NCBI GenBank assembly: GCA_916048095.2
Contig: OU696580.1
Span: 5,086,608 to 5,150,607, forward strand
Direction: 5' to 3'
From: Sacculina carcini
Lineage: Eukaryota > Arthropoda > Thecostraca > Sacculinidae
DNA: 64,000 bases
Shown: positions 1-11,148 of the stretch, one piece after another
Layout of the letters: each line of letters begins with the position of its first letter
Position numbering within the stretch: position 1 is the first letter of the stretch
Notes under the pieces: generated by a model
Seen by the model: only the letters and a program-made list of their open reading frames with translations
What the model was told of the DNA's origin: nothing
Databases searched by the model: none
Program-made: the position numbers and the translations under genes

Positions 1-252
1 AAATCTACTCGTACACTTAGGTCATCTGATGATTCTCGTCTCTTACTGGAACCTGCTTTTCCCTCTAGACATTCTCACTATAATCGCTGTCTATCTATCT
101 TAGGACCCCGTCTTTACAATAAGCTCTCCCCAACACTGCGTTCTATCACTTCTATTCCTCTTTTCAAAAAACACTCTAAGAAATTTTTTCTGTTGAAGTC
201 CTATTATATCTTAGATAACATTGTGTACACTAGCGATGAATATAAGGTGTGA
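1..252 (+). pseudogene. C-terminal end of a CR1/L2-like LINE reverse transcriptase ORF
   Basis: Frame 1 is open from the first base to a TGA at 250-252 (83 codons). The peptide has the usual tail of CR1/L2-type non-LTR retrotransposon polyproteins: a GPRLYNKLSPTLR block followed by a PLFKKHSKKF block, matching the family pattern 'G-LWN-LP--IR----FK--L'. The 5' part lies off the window, so I cannot tell a full element from a 5'-truncated copy. The orientation opposes PNO1, in whose intron or 3' flank it lies. Family assignment rests on motif memory, not on a search. Confidence 0.7.
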
Positions 253-1489
<1,237 letters not shown>

Positions 1490-1494
1490 CGCAC

Positions 1495-1639
1495 CATCGA
1501 CAACGTCAAACGACTCAACAAACAGATCGTCGAGACGCAGCAGAGCAAGTGCATCTTGCACGTCAAAACCCAGCACGAAAGCTCGCACAAAATCAGCCGC
1601 CTTCTGAATGTGTGACACGTCCTCGGTCGATGCACACGT
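1495..1639 (-). CDS. PNO1: PNO1 exon 3
   Basis: 145 nt, phase 0 in, phase 1 out. It codes from TCASTEDVSHIQKAADF to ESFDVVD, the family's helical block before the last KH segment. The acceptor is an unusual AAG (TGTGTGAAG|ACG) reached straight out of a UG repeat; the donor is GATG|GTGCGC followed at once by the long CA array. Both exon flanks are therefore microsatellite. Confidence 0.92.
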
Positions 1640-1640
1640 C

Positions 1641-1700
<60 letters not shown>

Positions 1701-3066
1701 CATGGATTGTTTGAAATGTCACCACATTCAAGTCAGCATAGAAAACTGTGCTGGTGTCGGAATATGGGAAATAAATTAGTAGATCAACTGTTACAGCCAT
1801 TGTGCTCGTATAATGTGTATAATAACAGCACTTGAAACATTTCTGCTGATTTGAATGCTACTTGTTTTGGTTGAGTCATGCATTATCACTGGAGGTCGAA
1901 TCAAGCAGAAATATCACATGGGATATGTAATGCGATGATGCGCACGCAACAGATATAACGACAAACTGACTCTGATCTCGACGTGACGATTTTTCAGGTT
2001 GAATCTGATCTGCAAGTGCAACTGTTCCACAACTGGCGTGAAAATCTTCATCCAGTTCTCCTTGAGCGGAGTGTATCTGTTTCCATACAAAATATGAACA
2101 CAATAAGCACACACACATGGTAGTACGGCTAGGCAGCATGATAATCAAACCGCCTCTATCCTAACACACCAATGCAAGCAAGTAAACAATACAACCTGAA
2201 ATGTCAGAAAAACAAAGCACAGAGAAATACGATGCAATGCAAAATAGCAGAACTGGCATTTCAGTAGTGACCGAGCAAATCAACTTGTCAGCTCAATACA
2301 CTGTGCACGGAACATCAAACACAGCCAGTGCAGCTAGACTTATGTGCGCATACAACAACGGGAAATTCACGACCAATGACAATGAAATTGATGTGTTAAA
2401 ACGACATCCAATAAACTTGCTTGCTCGAAGCCAAGCCAGACTACAGTAATGACTGGATAACACCAGCGGAATACGCCAGTGAACCAGGACCATTAGTAGT
2501 CGACATTTCCACCATGCGTCTGCTTGTAGCGAATTACAAGTTACCAGTGACAAGACGAGAACAGCTAGACCTGTCTTCCCTCAGTCGCATTTTACGACAC
2601 GTGTCAGCTACACTGGCAGTATTCTGACCCCCTGCTGCACTAAGTACGAAGATAATACAAACACGATGAGAAACAGCGATGTAAGACACCGTGTAATTGA
2701 TAATTCACTTGCCAAGTTTGCCGTCCCCGTGTAAGCTCACATGTGTGTATATGTATGTGTGTGTGTGTGTGTGTGTGTGTCGCACCTGTGTGCAGGTACA
2801 GTTATTTTGCGCACTTCAACACCATCGTGCAGTCGCTCCTTCTTGACGGGCGGGAAGTAGGGTCTGGCGCCGGTGATAGAGACCGAGCCTTCTCGTGACG
2901 CCTGCTGTTGCATGTTGTCAGTCAGTGATGATACGGTGCGAGGCCGCTTCTTGGTGCGACCAGCTGTGTGCCAGTCGTGCTGATTATCGACGTGCGTCAT
3001 GACCGTATCATCGCAGTTATCGCGGTCACAACCAGTCAACACGTCGATATGCTCGATACTAGTCAT
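1495..3066 (-). CDS. PNO1: PNO1 (partner of NOB1, KH-domain ribosome assembly factor), 5' three exons
   Basis: Three exons join in frame on the minus strand: 3066-2786, 2076-1971 and 1639-1495, giving 177 codons. Human PNO1 is about 252 residues, so roughly the last 75 (most of the KH domain) lie beyond the left edge. Diagnostic blocks are KITVPAHRYTPLKENWMKIF and ALALLRLDDLFVESF, close to human PNO1. Family knowledge: PNO1 (yeast Dim2) is a nucleolar KH protein of the 90S/pre-40S particle. It positions the NOB1 nuclease and is needed for 18S rRNA maturation. Exons 1 and 2 share a split Arg codon; exons 2 and 3 join in phase 0; exon 3 ends in phase 1. The start is the ATG at 3066-3064, which gives a basic, low-complexity N-terminus as in the family. 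Identification is firm; the exact start is less so. Confidence 0.93.
1642..1699 (-). repeat. (TG)n tract at the PNO1 exon 3 acceptor
   Basis: About 28 CA units on the plus strand, so a UG repeat in the PNO1 transcript. It ends about 3 nt before the exon and replaces a normal polypyrimidine tract. Confidence 0.9.
1971..2076 (-). CDS. PNO1: PNO1 exon 2
   Basis: 106 nt: one base completing the split Arg codon plus 35 codons, ending at VEIR. It codes for YTPLKENWMKIFTPVVEQ and IRFNLKNRHVEIR, nearly identical to vertebrate PNO1. Acceptor GGAAACAG|ATAC, donor ATCAGA|GTCAGT. A short TG run lies about 30 nt upstream of the acceptor. Confidence 0.94.
2077..2785. other. PNO1 intron 1 contents
   Basis: 709 bp. 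It holds a (TG)n run at about 2755-2780 beside the exon 1 donor. A plus-strand open stretch at 2201-2449 has no recognisable motif. I found no transposon signature. Confidence 0.6.
2786..3066 (-). CDS. PNO1: PNO1 exon 1 (coding part)
   Basis: 281 nt, 93 codons plus two bases. The N-terminal 60 residues are polar and unlike known proteins; the end, RPYFPPVKKERLHDGVEVRK, matches the PNO1 'KRPVFPP...ETRKIPVPANR' region. Donor CACAG|GTGCGA. An in-frame ATG lies further upstream at 3171, but the extension is hydrophobic and unlike the family, so 3066 is preferred. Confidence 0.85.
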
Positions 3067-3691
3067 CAGTGAGAATTGCACAACTGTGAACACACCCACC
3101 CAACACATCACATACTTACTGTCAACTATACTCTCAACCGACTTGCTGTATATTATTTCTTGTACGTTCATTGTTTCTCTACCAGACAGCTCTTAACTTG
3201 TGTTCATGTTTTCAATAACTTGTTCCATGAAACCGCATTAACATTATCTGACTCAAGGGATGTGCTTGGTAGTAAATATATTTCGAGTCACAAGCACAAT
3301 AAAAACAATAATAAAGGTCAATGGCGGGGTTCCTGTTATATTGGACACATTTGGAGTCACAGGACATGAAAGCCTTGTGGCCTCAGTTGGGTGATGTTCA
3401 AGCTATGACTATGACTAATTACTTGAACGACGACATGAGCTATCACTCAGCCAGGTCAAGCACAGGTATAAATTGCGCCCTTTTCACTGCTTAAGCCTGG
3501 GATTTCTGAGACACTCAGCCAGAAAAAAACCCCAACAAAAACAGCGATATCTGAAGCCCTTGTGTCGCAGAAAATAGCAAAAAACACCAATCGGCGGATA
3601 TGTATGTCCAGGCGCCTACACACTGACTCCCGCTGTCACACACATGCACAGCCGCACTCACAGACACACACAACAAGCAATTACATAAACG
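3067..3691. other. Intergenic, upstream of PNO1
   Basis: The PNO1 promoter must lie here, but I see no clear TATA box or repeat. CA-rich scraps occur at about 3640-3670. Confidence 0.4.
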
Positions 3692-4015
3692 CGGTTACAA
3701 CTTGGTGTAGTGGTATCACACCCGCCTCACAAGCGGGAGGTCCGTGGTTCGAAACCCGGTGGAGAATTAATTTCGGCGAATTCTATGAGTCAATAGTCCT
3801 CGTCCATCCAGCAGTAAATGATGGTACCAGATATCAGTCATGTGTTGTGCCATGCATTCTGGGGAGGTGGTCCTCTCTAATACGTCTTCCGTCCTTGTGG
3901 CGCCATAGCGTGGAGAGGGTCGATTCTGCGGTGACAGCGAGCTGGACGGGATACACCTGTGTGTTCATAAGCTTCGGCTTATTCCCGTGTAGCAGCTGTC
4001 ACTTGAGGTGTTTAA
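3692..4015 (+). mobile_element. tRNA-Val-headed SINE, copy 1
   Basis: The head resembles tRNA-Val(CAC). It has a pol III A box (TTGGTGTAGTGG, about 3702), an anticodon stem CCCGC/GCGGG around loop CTCACAA (3721-3737), and a perfect B box GGTTCGAAACC (3746-3756). The T stem has mismatches and the acceptor arm does not pair, so it is not a working tRNA. A body of about 240 bp follows, and the same body recurs at 45919-46182. The 3' end is near TTTAACTTGT. Confidence 0.82.
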
Positions 4016-4439
4016 CTTGTATCCGTCGCAACCAATCAGCGGTGAACCACACGGAACTTGACCCAGCACACGCACACGCACACACACAGTCAGAGACTGT
4101 CAAACATACAGCCACGCTATCATTGCCCATCATCATAGGTTTTAATCAGCAAATAAGCCATATAGTCTCAACAGGCTGGTGTGTGTTAATACACCAATGA
4201 TAATGAACGGCCGATAATCCTTCTCCAGGAATCATTTGAAGTTCTGTTTTCCACGTGGACGGAACAAATGGGACACACCAAGACCACCCTCTGTTGAATT
4301 GGGTGTCATGACAGTAACAACAACGAAAATTATATTTTATCCGCGCCAAAGTGCACAAGACAAAGGCGCGGGAACCATACGCTCCTTTTAATCTCATTCA
4401 TCAAAGTGAATTACTTTTGGTTACTTTGAAGAATTTCGT
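4016..4439. other. Unassigned intergenic DNA
   Basis: A short CA/CGCACA run at 4068-4090; otherwise no gene or repeat seen. Confidence 0.4.
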
Positions 4440-4447
4440 CGTCTATA

Positions 4448-5121
4448 CAGGGCCGGATTTAGCATGTGGAGGCTCCTGAGCAATCAATCTATCCCTACTT
4501 GAGGCGGGTGGCGAGCGAAGAAAGCCTCACCGGGGCGCTGTAATCTCCACCAGGGATCATCATTGCCGGTCCTGCCAGTAATTTATTTTTATCATCTTAA
4601 TCACGTTTACAAAATGACCTCTCCTGACTATGTACACTCGAGTATGAAAATATTATGAATAATAATACCAAATAAATAGCATGTTTTATTACCATAAATC
4701 TATATGTTAGTTTGCCTTCACTCATCAGGACTCTTCACACCTGACTGTACAAACACTATTTCGAAGTATATTAGGCAGCATGACCCATACTCAGTGCTGC
4801 TAATCTTAAAATCAAAACGAAGTTTCTTCGTAGAATAGAAACAACTATAGCGGTATCTGTATTTACAGACCAGACACTTTACGAGACTTGGCCCTTGCAA
4901 ATTCGGTGATCAATGTGTCAAAGTCACTGTTTGGTTTTACTGTAGTTTTCCGTGATGAAGAAAGATAAATCATGAATATTCATACTTTTGTTTTATTCCT
5001 GACTAAAAAAACTTATATTCCCTATATTTTTATTGAAATTATTTAAGCATGGGTCCTTTTTTGAGGTCCCCTAAAATGTGGAGGCCCCTGGACCCTCTTT
5101 GCTCCCCTAAATCTTGCCCTG
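4448..5121. mobile_element. Nonautonomous hAT-like element
   Basis: Terminal inverted repeats CAGGGCCGGATTTAG (left) and CTAAATCTTGCCCTG (right) bound 674 bp with no transposase ORF. Flanking 8-mers CGTCTATA (4440-4447) and CGTCTAGA (5122-5129) match 7 of 8, the 8-bp target duplication typical of hAT. It sits inside a LINE ORF end (see 5130-5560). Confidence 0.8.
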
Positions 5122-5129
5122 CGTCTAGA

Positions 5130-5560
5130 GATGCAACTGAACTGGACTTCCGCTGGAACCGGACTGTGATATCTTCAATACTCCGTCGATTTCCGGTAGT
5201 GAGTTGATGTGAGCTGAGATTTCCTGGTGTTGGAGGTTCATCAACGATGATCGCCAGCCACTTGTCCAGTTGTCGTTCGAAGGAAACTTGTGTCACTCCA
5301 GTTATATTTCTGAATTCACGCAGCAGGCAGTTGAAAAGACGCGTACCATTCTCTTTGAAGGAATGGCGAATCATTCTACATATTTTGTGTGTGACGCTTG
5401 AAGTTCCTTCTACGTGGCATAGTCGGCCTCGTGTTTGGTTTATTATCTGATGTAGGCCTACATTGGGAGAATGGCCCTTCAGCTTTATCCACGCGTATAT
5501 TATTCTACACCGTTCGCTACTTCTCTGCAGAGAATACAATTTCAAGCGCTTTAGTTAGTA
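5130..5560 (-). pseudogene. LINE reverse transcriptase C-terminus, interrupted by a hAT element
   Basis: The minus-strand frame keeps the hallmark tail of CR1-like LINE proteins. A TRGRLCHVEG block is followed by GTRLFNCLLREFRNITG, then LDKWLAIIVDEPPTPGN, matching the family pattern 'RGRLC-VP...G--LFN-LP--IRN-TG...LD--L--VPDEP--PG'. The frame stays open into the hAT element at 5121. If the hAT copy and one target duplicate are ignored, it would continue to a stop just left of 4440, so the hAT insertion is the younger event. Confidence 0.75.
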
Positions 5561-5739
5561 CCAGTAGTTCAGATCTTGAGTCCCTGTATTATGCTGGTGA
5601 GAGACCTCTGTATAGCTTCAACTTTCACTATGTCTTGGATTGTATATGGTGACCGTAATTGACAGCAATATTCTGTTTTTGGTAAAAGCATTGCCTTCCA
5701 TATTTGTTCCAGCGTTTAATTCAACAGATCAGAATATGT

Positions 5740-5926
5740 CATTAAACAAAAACTGGAAAGGCAATTGAAGCTGAATAGCTTGTGTTGCCTGGATTCAATC
5801 AAATTGCTAATACGATGCAATACATACACGTGCACATATAATCATATTACATCGTATTAGTAATTTTATTGAACCAGGCAACACAAGCTATTCAGCTTCA
5901 ATTGCCTTTCCAGTTTTTGTTTAGTG
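5740..5926. mobile_element. Fold-back MITE (long palindrome)
   Basis: Two arms of about 75-80 nt are near-perfect reverse complements. Ends are CATTAAACAAAAACTGG (left) and the complement of CACTAAACAAAAACTGG (right), with a loop of about 40 nt around 5815-5855. No coding capacity. The transcript would be one long hairpin. Confidence 0.85.
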
Positions 5927-6579
5927 ATACAGTAAGCATAATTGGATCCCTTGTTTTAAATGTGCGATGGAATGGAAACCACCGTAGTCGGGCCCATAGT
6001 AGAAGCCGAAATTCATTCAACAAAGACGAAAACTAGAAATCATGACTAAAAGCTATGAACGACAAACAGCAATAGATATACACAGCGCTCTATACGCCAA
6101 AGCACGAAACCAAAATACAGATCAACATTTAAATCAAAACCAGTTGAAACACACCTTACAATAACTTAGCTCTACAACCAAACAAGTTGTAAAAACAAAT
6201 CAACTCAAAATCACCGCCTTACACTCAAGGAGGAGACAAGAGCGAACCACGCGAATGATGCGTTATAAACATGGCCAGAGCGTTGGAAACGCCGCTACAG
6301 GTTGTTTTCAATTTAACGAGAGAATTGCCAACGCCAGAGCCGTATGTCTTATGCTTACCCCTCGAAAGCAATAATTGGGGCCTCCATACACCGGTGGATC
6401 CAGGAGGGGGCCCGGGGGTTGAAGCCACCCAAAATGTATCCATCAACTCCTTATAACAAAGAGGTTCACTAAAAGTGGTCAAGAAAAATATTTCCTGTAG
6501 AATTTGTTGATAAAAGCATTATCGCGAAGCATATTCGCGCATAATGCGTTTGTAAATGTGTGTATATATCATTGAATCA
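5927..6579. other. Unassigned intergenic DNA
   Basis: AT-rich apart from a GC-rich patch at 6385-6425 with runs of G and C resembling the ends of the MITEs nearby. No gene seen. Confidence 0.4.
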
Positions 6580-6965
6580 TATTTATATTTATTGTTGGAT
6601 GTTTCTTATTGAATCATATGTATTGTTCTTGATTGTTATTTATTACTTATTTATTAATATTTATTCTTATTTATTGATGGCTGTTATTTACTGAATCACA
6701 CATTTATTGTTGATTGCTATTATTTATCGAGCAACGTGGGCGGAGTGACATTATGGATTGTCATCGGATGATGGTTTATTATTTATTGTTATTTATTTAT
6801 TATTTTCTTTCCAACTCTCTTTCTAGACTTTTTTCTCTTCGAACTCTCTTTCTCTCTGAATCTTTTGGGCGCTTCCGGTACATGGGGCCAAATTAGGGTG
6901 GTAATAGTGCTTGCACTCTTCCCATGCTACTGGATTTGCCTGTAATTAATAATAATAATAATAAT
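6580..6965 (+). mobile_element. LINE 3' UTR, copy A
   Basis: The sequence 'ttattg.attatt' and 'GAACGTGGGCGGAG'-like (here CAACGTGGGCGGAGTGACATT) followed by GCGCTTCCGGTACATGGGGCC and GCTACTGGATTTGCC ends in an (AAT)n tail. Two more copies occur, at 23462-28447 (split) and 48768-49131 (reverse). The shared end and trinucleotide tail mark a non-LTR retrotransposon 3' terminus. Confidence 0.75.
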
Positions 6966-7268
6966 TGGAAAAAAGTCAGCCCCCCCCCCACCCAAACCAT
7001 TCAGCCCTCCCAAAATTGCGCTCATGGTCCACTACTGCCTCCATTATAAATATATCATCATTAAAATAGAAATGCGATTTTGGGAAAATGCAGTTACGAG
7101 CGGCCCCTCGGTTTCCTGGGGATTTACAGCACTTATGCGCTACTTTATGAGAAATTTCAATATCATTTATGAGGCAGCGGGGCCTTTCTTTCGGGCCCCC
7201 CGCCGGGGATGCGGGGTCGCTGCTACGGTCCCGGCCAACACCACCTAAATATCTCGATGCACCTAGAC

Positions 7269-7524
7269 CAATGGTTTTTAACTTTTTTATCTTATTCCCG
7301 ACTTCCTAATAAGCCATTTCTTCATTTTCCACAACATCGCTGATAAATTCAATACAATAAGATGTTACATTAAAGTGAATGTCAAGAGGTCATTAGAATC
7401 AAAAATATATTAATTTGAATTGACAAAAGCACAGTTGTCCTGTTCTATCCTGCCTTTAGATTCCCACTTGGCAGCTCTTCCATTCCTCACCAGTGGGAAA
7501 TTCCCCACAGGTTAAGAACCACTG
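7269..7524. mobile_element. hAT-like MITE with CARTGGTTYTTAAC ends
   Basis: Left end CAATGGTTTTTAAC and right end GTTAAGAACCACTG are inverted repeats with two mismatches, 256 bp apart. The ends resemble CAGTGGTTCTNAACC ends of Charlie-type hAT MITEs. I do not see a clean 8-bp duplication. Confidence 0.6.
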
Positions 7525-7646
7525 TTCTATATGTGGGCATTGCCTTCACTATTGTGTTCGACACACTCCTGCAGCACGTACGTAAAGCTAGAGTTTCTCA
7601 AATAGATATGTATATATATACAGATGTATATATCTATATTTGCATA

Positions 7647-7906
7647 CAGAGCCGTAGCAGCCGCCCCCCGTTCCCCCCGGCCGTGGGGGCCCCGAATGTC
7701 CAGGGGCCCGCTGCTTCACGTATGATATCAAAATTTATCATATTTATTATGTATAGCCTTTACCTTTTTGCTCAGATGTTTTCACCTGAGCATTTATTAT
7801 GTGAGTATGTATAATAAATACATTCATTATTTGGTGATATATTAATAATGGGGGCCCAAGTGTTGCCTTCGGAGGGGGGCGCCCAAAATTCCTCCCAACG
7901 GCTCTG
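7647..7906 (+). mobile_element. hAT-like MITE, CAGAGCCGT family, copy 1
   Basis: Ends CAGAGCCGT and ACGGCTCTG bound 260 bp. Flanks TTTGCATA and TATGCATA match 7 of 8. The core, with a stretch around TTTTTGCTCAGATGTTTTC, recurs in opposite orientation at 13889-14144. No ORF. A diverged end of the same family may lie at about 7170-7235. Confidence 0.85.
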
Positions 7907-7985
7907 TATGCATAGTATATACGTATATCTCGAGATTAAATCCATTCACAAGCCTCAGAAGCTGTATAAAAATGCTTATACATAT

Positions 7986-7988
7986 ATA

Positions 7989-8059
<71 letters not shown>
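7986..8059. repeat. (AT)n microsatellite
   Basis: About 37 pure AT units, cruciform-prone. Confidence 0.95.
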
Positions 8060-8060
<1 letters not shown>

Positions 8061-8129
8061 TATTAATAACCACATTCATTTGTATTAAAATCGACATATA
8101 AGTTCAAGCGGCTTCATATATCTGGTATT

Positions 8130-8530
8130 GTCTGGCATGCGAGCATTTGCCCGTCGAGTGGCATGGCTGACCGGGGAACATTGTTATGCACGTAATTTGC
8201 TGGTCATGGCCAGAGAACAGATGATCGGTGCTCACGAGCGTGGTGGTGCCGCTCATCTTGCAGACGTACATGAGCGCTAACGAGCTGCCGATCAGCTGAT
8301 GAGCCGTGCAAGCACGTGCTCACCAGCTCTTCATCTGACAGTGCACGTGCACGCTGCCACCAGCACACATCAGCGTCGTCATGGCAACGGCGCACGCACA
8401 TCCTGTCATTGCGTAGTTCACGTGTGTGTGTGTGTGTGCGTGTGTGTGTTGTGGTGGTCACTGATCGATCCAGTTATGGCAGGAGATCTGGAATACTGCG
8501 CAAGCGCCGCCGCGGCTGTGTGACGGAGCG
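8130..8530 (+). other. GC-rich island with a 46-codon ORF, function unknown
   Basis: This stretch is far richer in GC and CpG than its neighbours. A plus-strand ORF runs from the ATG at 8138 to a stop at 8276-8278; it includes MAREQMIGAHERGGAAHLAD. Other frames are also fairly open. No motif recognised. It could be an exon, a promoter island or part of an unknown repeat. Confidence 0.3.
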
Positions 8531-8569
8531 TTGGTTGTCCATCCATCTGTGTCTATTTGTCCGTGCATG

Positions 8570-8599
8570 TGTGTATGTGTGTGTGTGTGTGCGTGTATA

Positions 8600-8632
<33 letters not shown>

Positions 8633-8642
8633 ATGTGTGTAT
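8570..8642. repeat. Imperfect TG microsatellite
   Basis: TG runs broken by TATG, CGTG and TATATG, next to a shorter tract at about 8420-8450. Confidence 0.85.
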
Positions 8643-9320
8643 CACACAGCGGAAGAGAGCTGGGATATGGTGGGGTTGTTGAGATACACTGGACATCTAG
8701 CAGTTGTTGGTTGCTGTTCTCACTGAGTTGCCTCCTGACCAGCGGCGTTCGCACAAATACACAAGTAGACTGCAGTCTCAAATGCCAAGAACCACTTATA
8801 TGCGGCAGTGGAAGGGTAATTAATGGGTGTAGTACTGTGTTGAGTGGTGTGAATTGACAAGTTCTCGCGAGATTAGCTAATGTCACCGCCATTTGCCTCG
8901 TTCATCATGAAACCTGTTTGATCAGTTCAATCTTCTGTCTACGAGATCGTTTTTTCCAAAGGTGCGTCCGAGCTCAATGCATTTCTCATCGGTTTTCATA
9001 TTGTACCTTTCGTTGAATTTCTTTTCTGAAGGTTTAGTAGTCACTAAATATTTTGCGCAATAACACTGCGCCACAAATTGTTTCGAATTTTCAGTTGCGG
9101 AAGATTATTTGCACATTCTTCTGTATTTTGGTCTGCTGAATTCAAATTTGTAATCGTTCCAGCTACACACGCTCCAGTTTTAATGCAATTTTGAATTTTT
9201 AAATTGGCGAAAGGCCTTAGTTTTTCCCATTATGCTGTATGCAATATGCAATCACTGTGTATCACATTATGCAGCATAATCACTGTGAATTATCTGTTTT
9301 CGTTGCTGCGTCCCGTTTTT
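8643..9320. other. Unassigned intergenic DNA
   Basis: No gene, transposon end or tandem repeat recognised. Confidence 0.4.
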
Positions 9321-9329
9321 GCATCTCTT

Positions 9330-9686
9330 GCATTCGTCGTTGTCTGGTCAGGCTTCGCCCTGCTACTGGTAACCGTGTAATTCCAGTACAACCAGATTCA
9401 TGGTCGAGTTGTCGGCGACTAAACCGGCTCCCCCACTGTTCTGCAGTGAGGAGGGTGGCTAGACACCCGACAGGAAAAAAAACAAAACCTGTTTCAAGGG
9501 CGGATGAGCTATCTGATAGCCAACGGCCATCTAGCATGTTCCAGTTTGCAAACGTGTTTTCATTTTTCTATTTGTGCCTACTCCCTGCTCGCTGTGATGT
9601 TCCTGTCGGTTGTCTTTTTCGCGCCTGTGTATAAATATGTGCGCTATATTAAATATATGTTGTTGTTGTTGTTGTTGCAATATCAC
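9330..9686 (+). mobile_element. Non-LTR repeat 3' end with (TTG)n tail, copy 1
   Basis: It contains 'GAGTTGTCGGCGACTAAACC', 'CAGTGAGGAGGGTGGCTA', then 'AGGGCGGATGAGCT' and 'CATCTAGCAT', and ends in GTGCGCTATATTAAATATATG followed by (TTG)n. The same ordered phrases recur at 15940-16550. No ORF survives. Either a SINE or a LINE 3' UTR. Confidence 0.65.
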
Positions 9687-9769
9687 TGACATATTAAATG
9701 CGATGTTTATACCGGCAAACCGGCAACTGCTTTGCTGCTGAAATCTTTTAAGGCATGGATATGCTACAG

Positions 9770-10070
9770 TTGTGGTGCCAAGGGGGGCTTGGGTGTCAAA
9801 AATATGTCAAACCCCCCTAAGCCCCCCCAAAAATCATAATCATAGACATTTATATTTTACCACTGTAAATATAGCTTTATTGTCCTAAATGCGTGACATT
9901 TCATTTTAATCTAAATGTAATTATATTATATTTTTATTTAACCTAACCTATATTTTTAGATTTTTATTAGTATTATTAAGTAGTTATTATGAAGAGTATT
10001 ATTTATTTAACTAATTTAATTGCCTCTAGAACCATATGGCACCCCAGTCCGTTAATAGCTAATATATATT
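9770..10070. other. AT-rich stretch with a G-run/C-run repeat end
   Basis: The start (GCCAAGGGGGGCTTGGG) resembles the left end of the MITE at 44635-44822, but I could not find its partner end. The rest is AT-rich. Confidence 0.35.
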
Positions 10071-10074
10071 AAAA

Positions 10075-10740
10075 CTATGTATATGAACGCAATGGATCGA
10101 TGAAATAAATTGGCGTGAGGGTGAGTGATATGAATATGAACGTCAGAAAAATAAAATTCAATAAATAATTCAAAAAGGCAAAAGCCGTAAAAATGAAAAA
10201 ATCGGCCCTCAATGACCGCCGATTACTCCTGTCCAAGAACCTCGTCAATAGTCCGAACGGATCCAAGACAACGTTGACGCGCCTCTGAGAATGATGGACA
10301 TTCCACCAGGATGTGTTGCACGGAGAGACGTGCATTACATGCGCTGCACGTGGGCTCAGGTTGTCCGAGTAGAATATGGCGATGTGTGTCGTACGTGTGA
10401 CCCACACGCAGACGACAGAGCGCCACCTCCTCGGACCTCTTCCGGCGATAAGAGCACATCCAATGTCCGATTTCGGGCTTCGGGCTTCGGGATTTTCGGG
10501 CCTCACTGCTTTTAGTTTATTAATACCACATTCGTCCCAGGAGAGCTATCAACGAGAACGGATAAAACAATGAATGATAGGATAAACATCCGAATACGGA
10601 ACGGGAAAGTTAGAATAAAATGAATAAAAGTCTCGTTCAGCAGCTCTTTTTGCGGCTCTGTCAGCTCGCTCGCTGCCCAAAATGCCAATATGGGCCGGAA
10701 TCCAGCAGAACTTTACACGCATGCCTTGGTGGTGGATGAT
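10075..10740 (-). pseudogene. LINE RNase H end and C-terminal zinc-knuckle region
   Basis: Minus-strand frames give an RNase H tail (FCWIPAHIGILGSERADRA, about 10720-10650), then a typical terminal domain (EEVALCRLRVGHTYDTH...CSACNARLSVQHILVECP, 10440-10280) with Cys/His spacing of Jockey/I-type LINE proteins. The two parts are in different frames, so at least one frameshift. Reads as a decayed 5'-truncated copy. Confidence 0.8.
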
Positions 10741-10899
10741 TGTTTGTTTGTATTAATTCAACCAACAGGATATGATCCCCATTAAAGGCTGTTTACAACT
10801 TGTAATTGTTGATGTTGTTAAGAGAGATAAAAATCCTCTGTATAAGAGGCTTGAGCGAGAACGACAATGATGAATTTAAAGCACTAAAAGATTCCGATA

Positions 10900-11090
10900 A
10901 AACTATAAACAATGAAAATGACTTAGATCTGACTGAAAATGACTTGGCCGACTTAGACCCGTCTGCCAGTGGTGTGGGTTTTGCGTTTGTAAGTGGAGGT
11001 ACGTGCCGCTCGAGCACGCTGCCAACGAGCGCCTCCATTTACACGGCTGAACTTTACACTATCTTGCTGGCCCTGGTTTTTATTTTGCTC
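10900..11090 (+). pseudogene. Inverted piece of LINE RNase H
   Basis: The plus strand codes for GVGFAFVSGGTCRSSTLPTS and then SIYTAELYTILLAL, the first half of an RNase H domain of the same LINE type. It abuts the minus-strand second half at 10740, so the two halves face each other. Confidence 0.65.
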
Positions 11091-11148
11091 ATCTTAATTT
11101 TCATTGTATGTAGTTTTATCGGCAACAATTGGCGGACCACAGAACTGA

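Noticed and set aside
3692-3770. A functional tRNA-Val(CAC) gene
   Set aside because: The T stem has mismatches, the acceptor arm does not pair, and the sequence continues into a body repeated elsewhere, so it is a SINE head.
4448-5121. Minus-strand ORF 5039-5545 as a host gene
   Set aside because: Its N-terminal part is LINE reverse transcriptase and its tail is hAT sequence.
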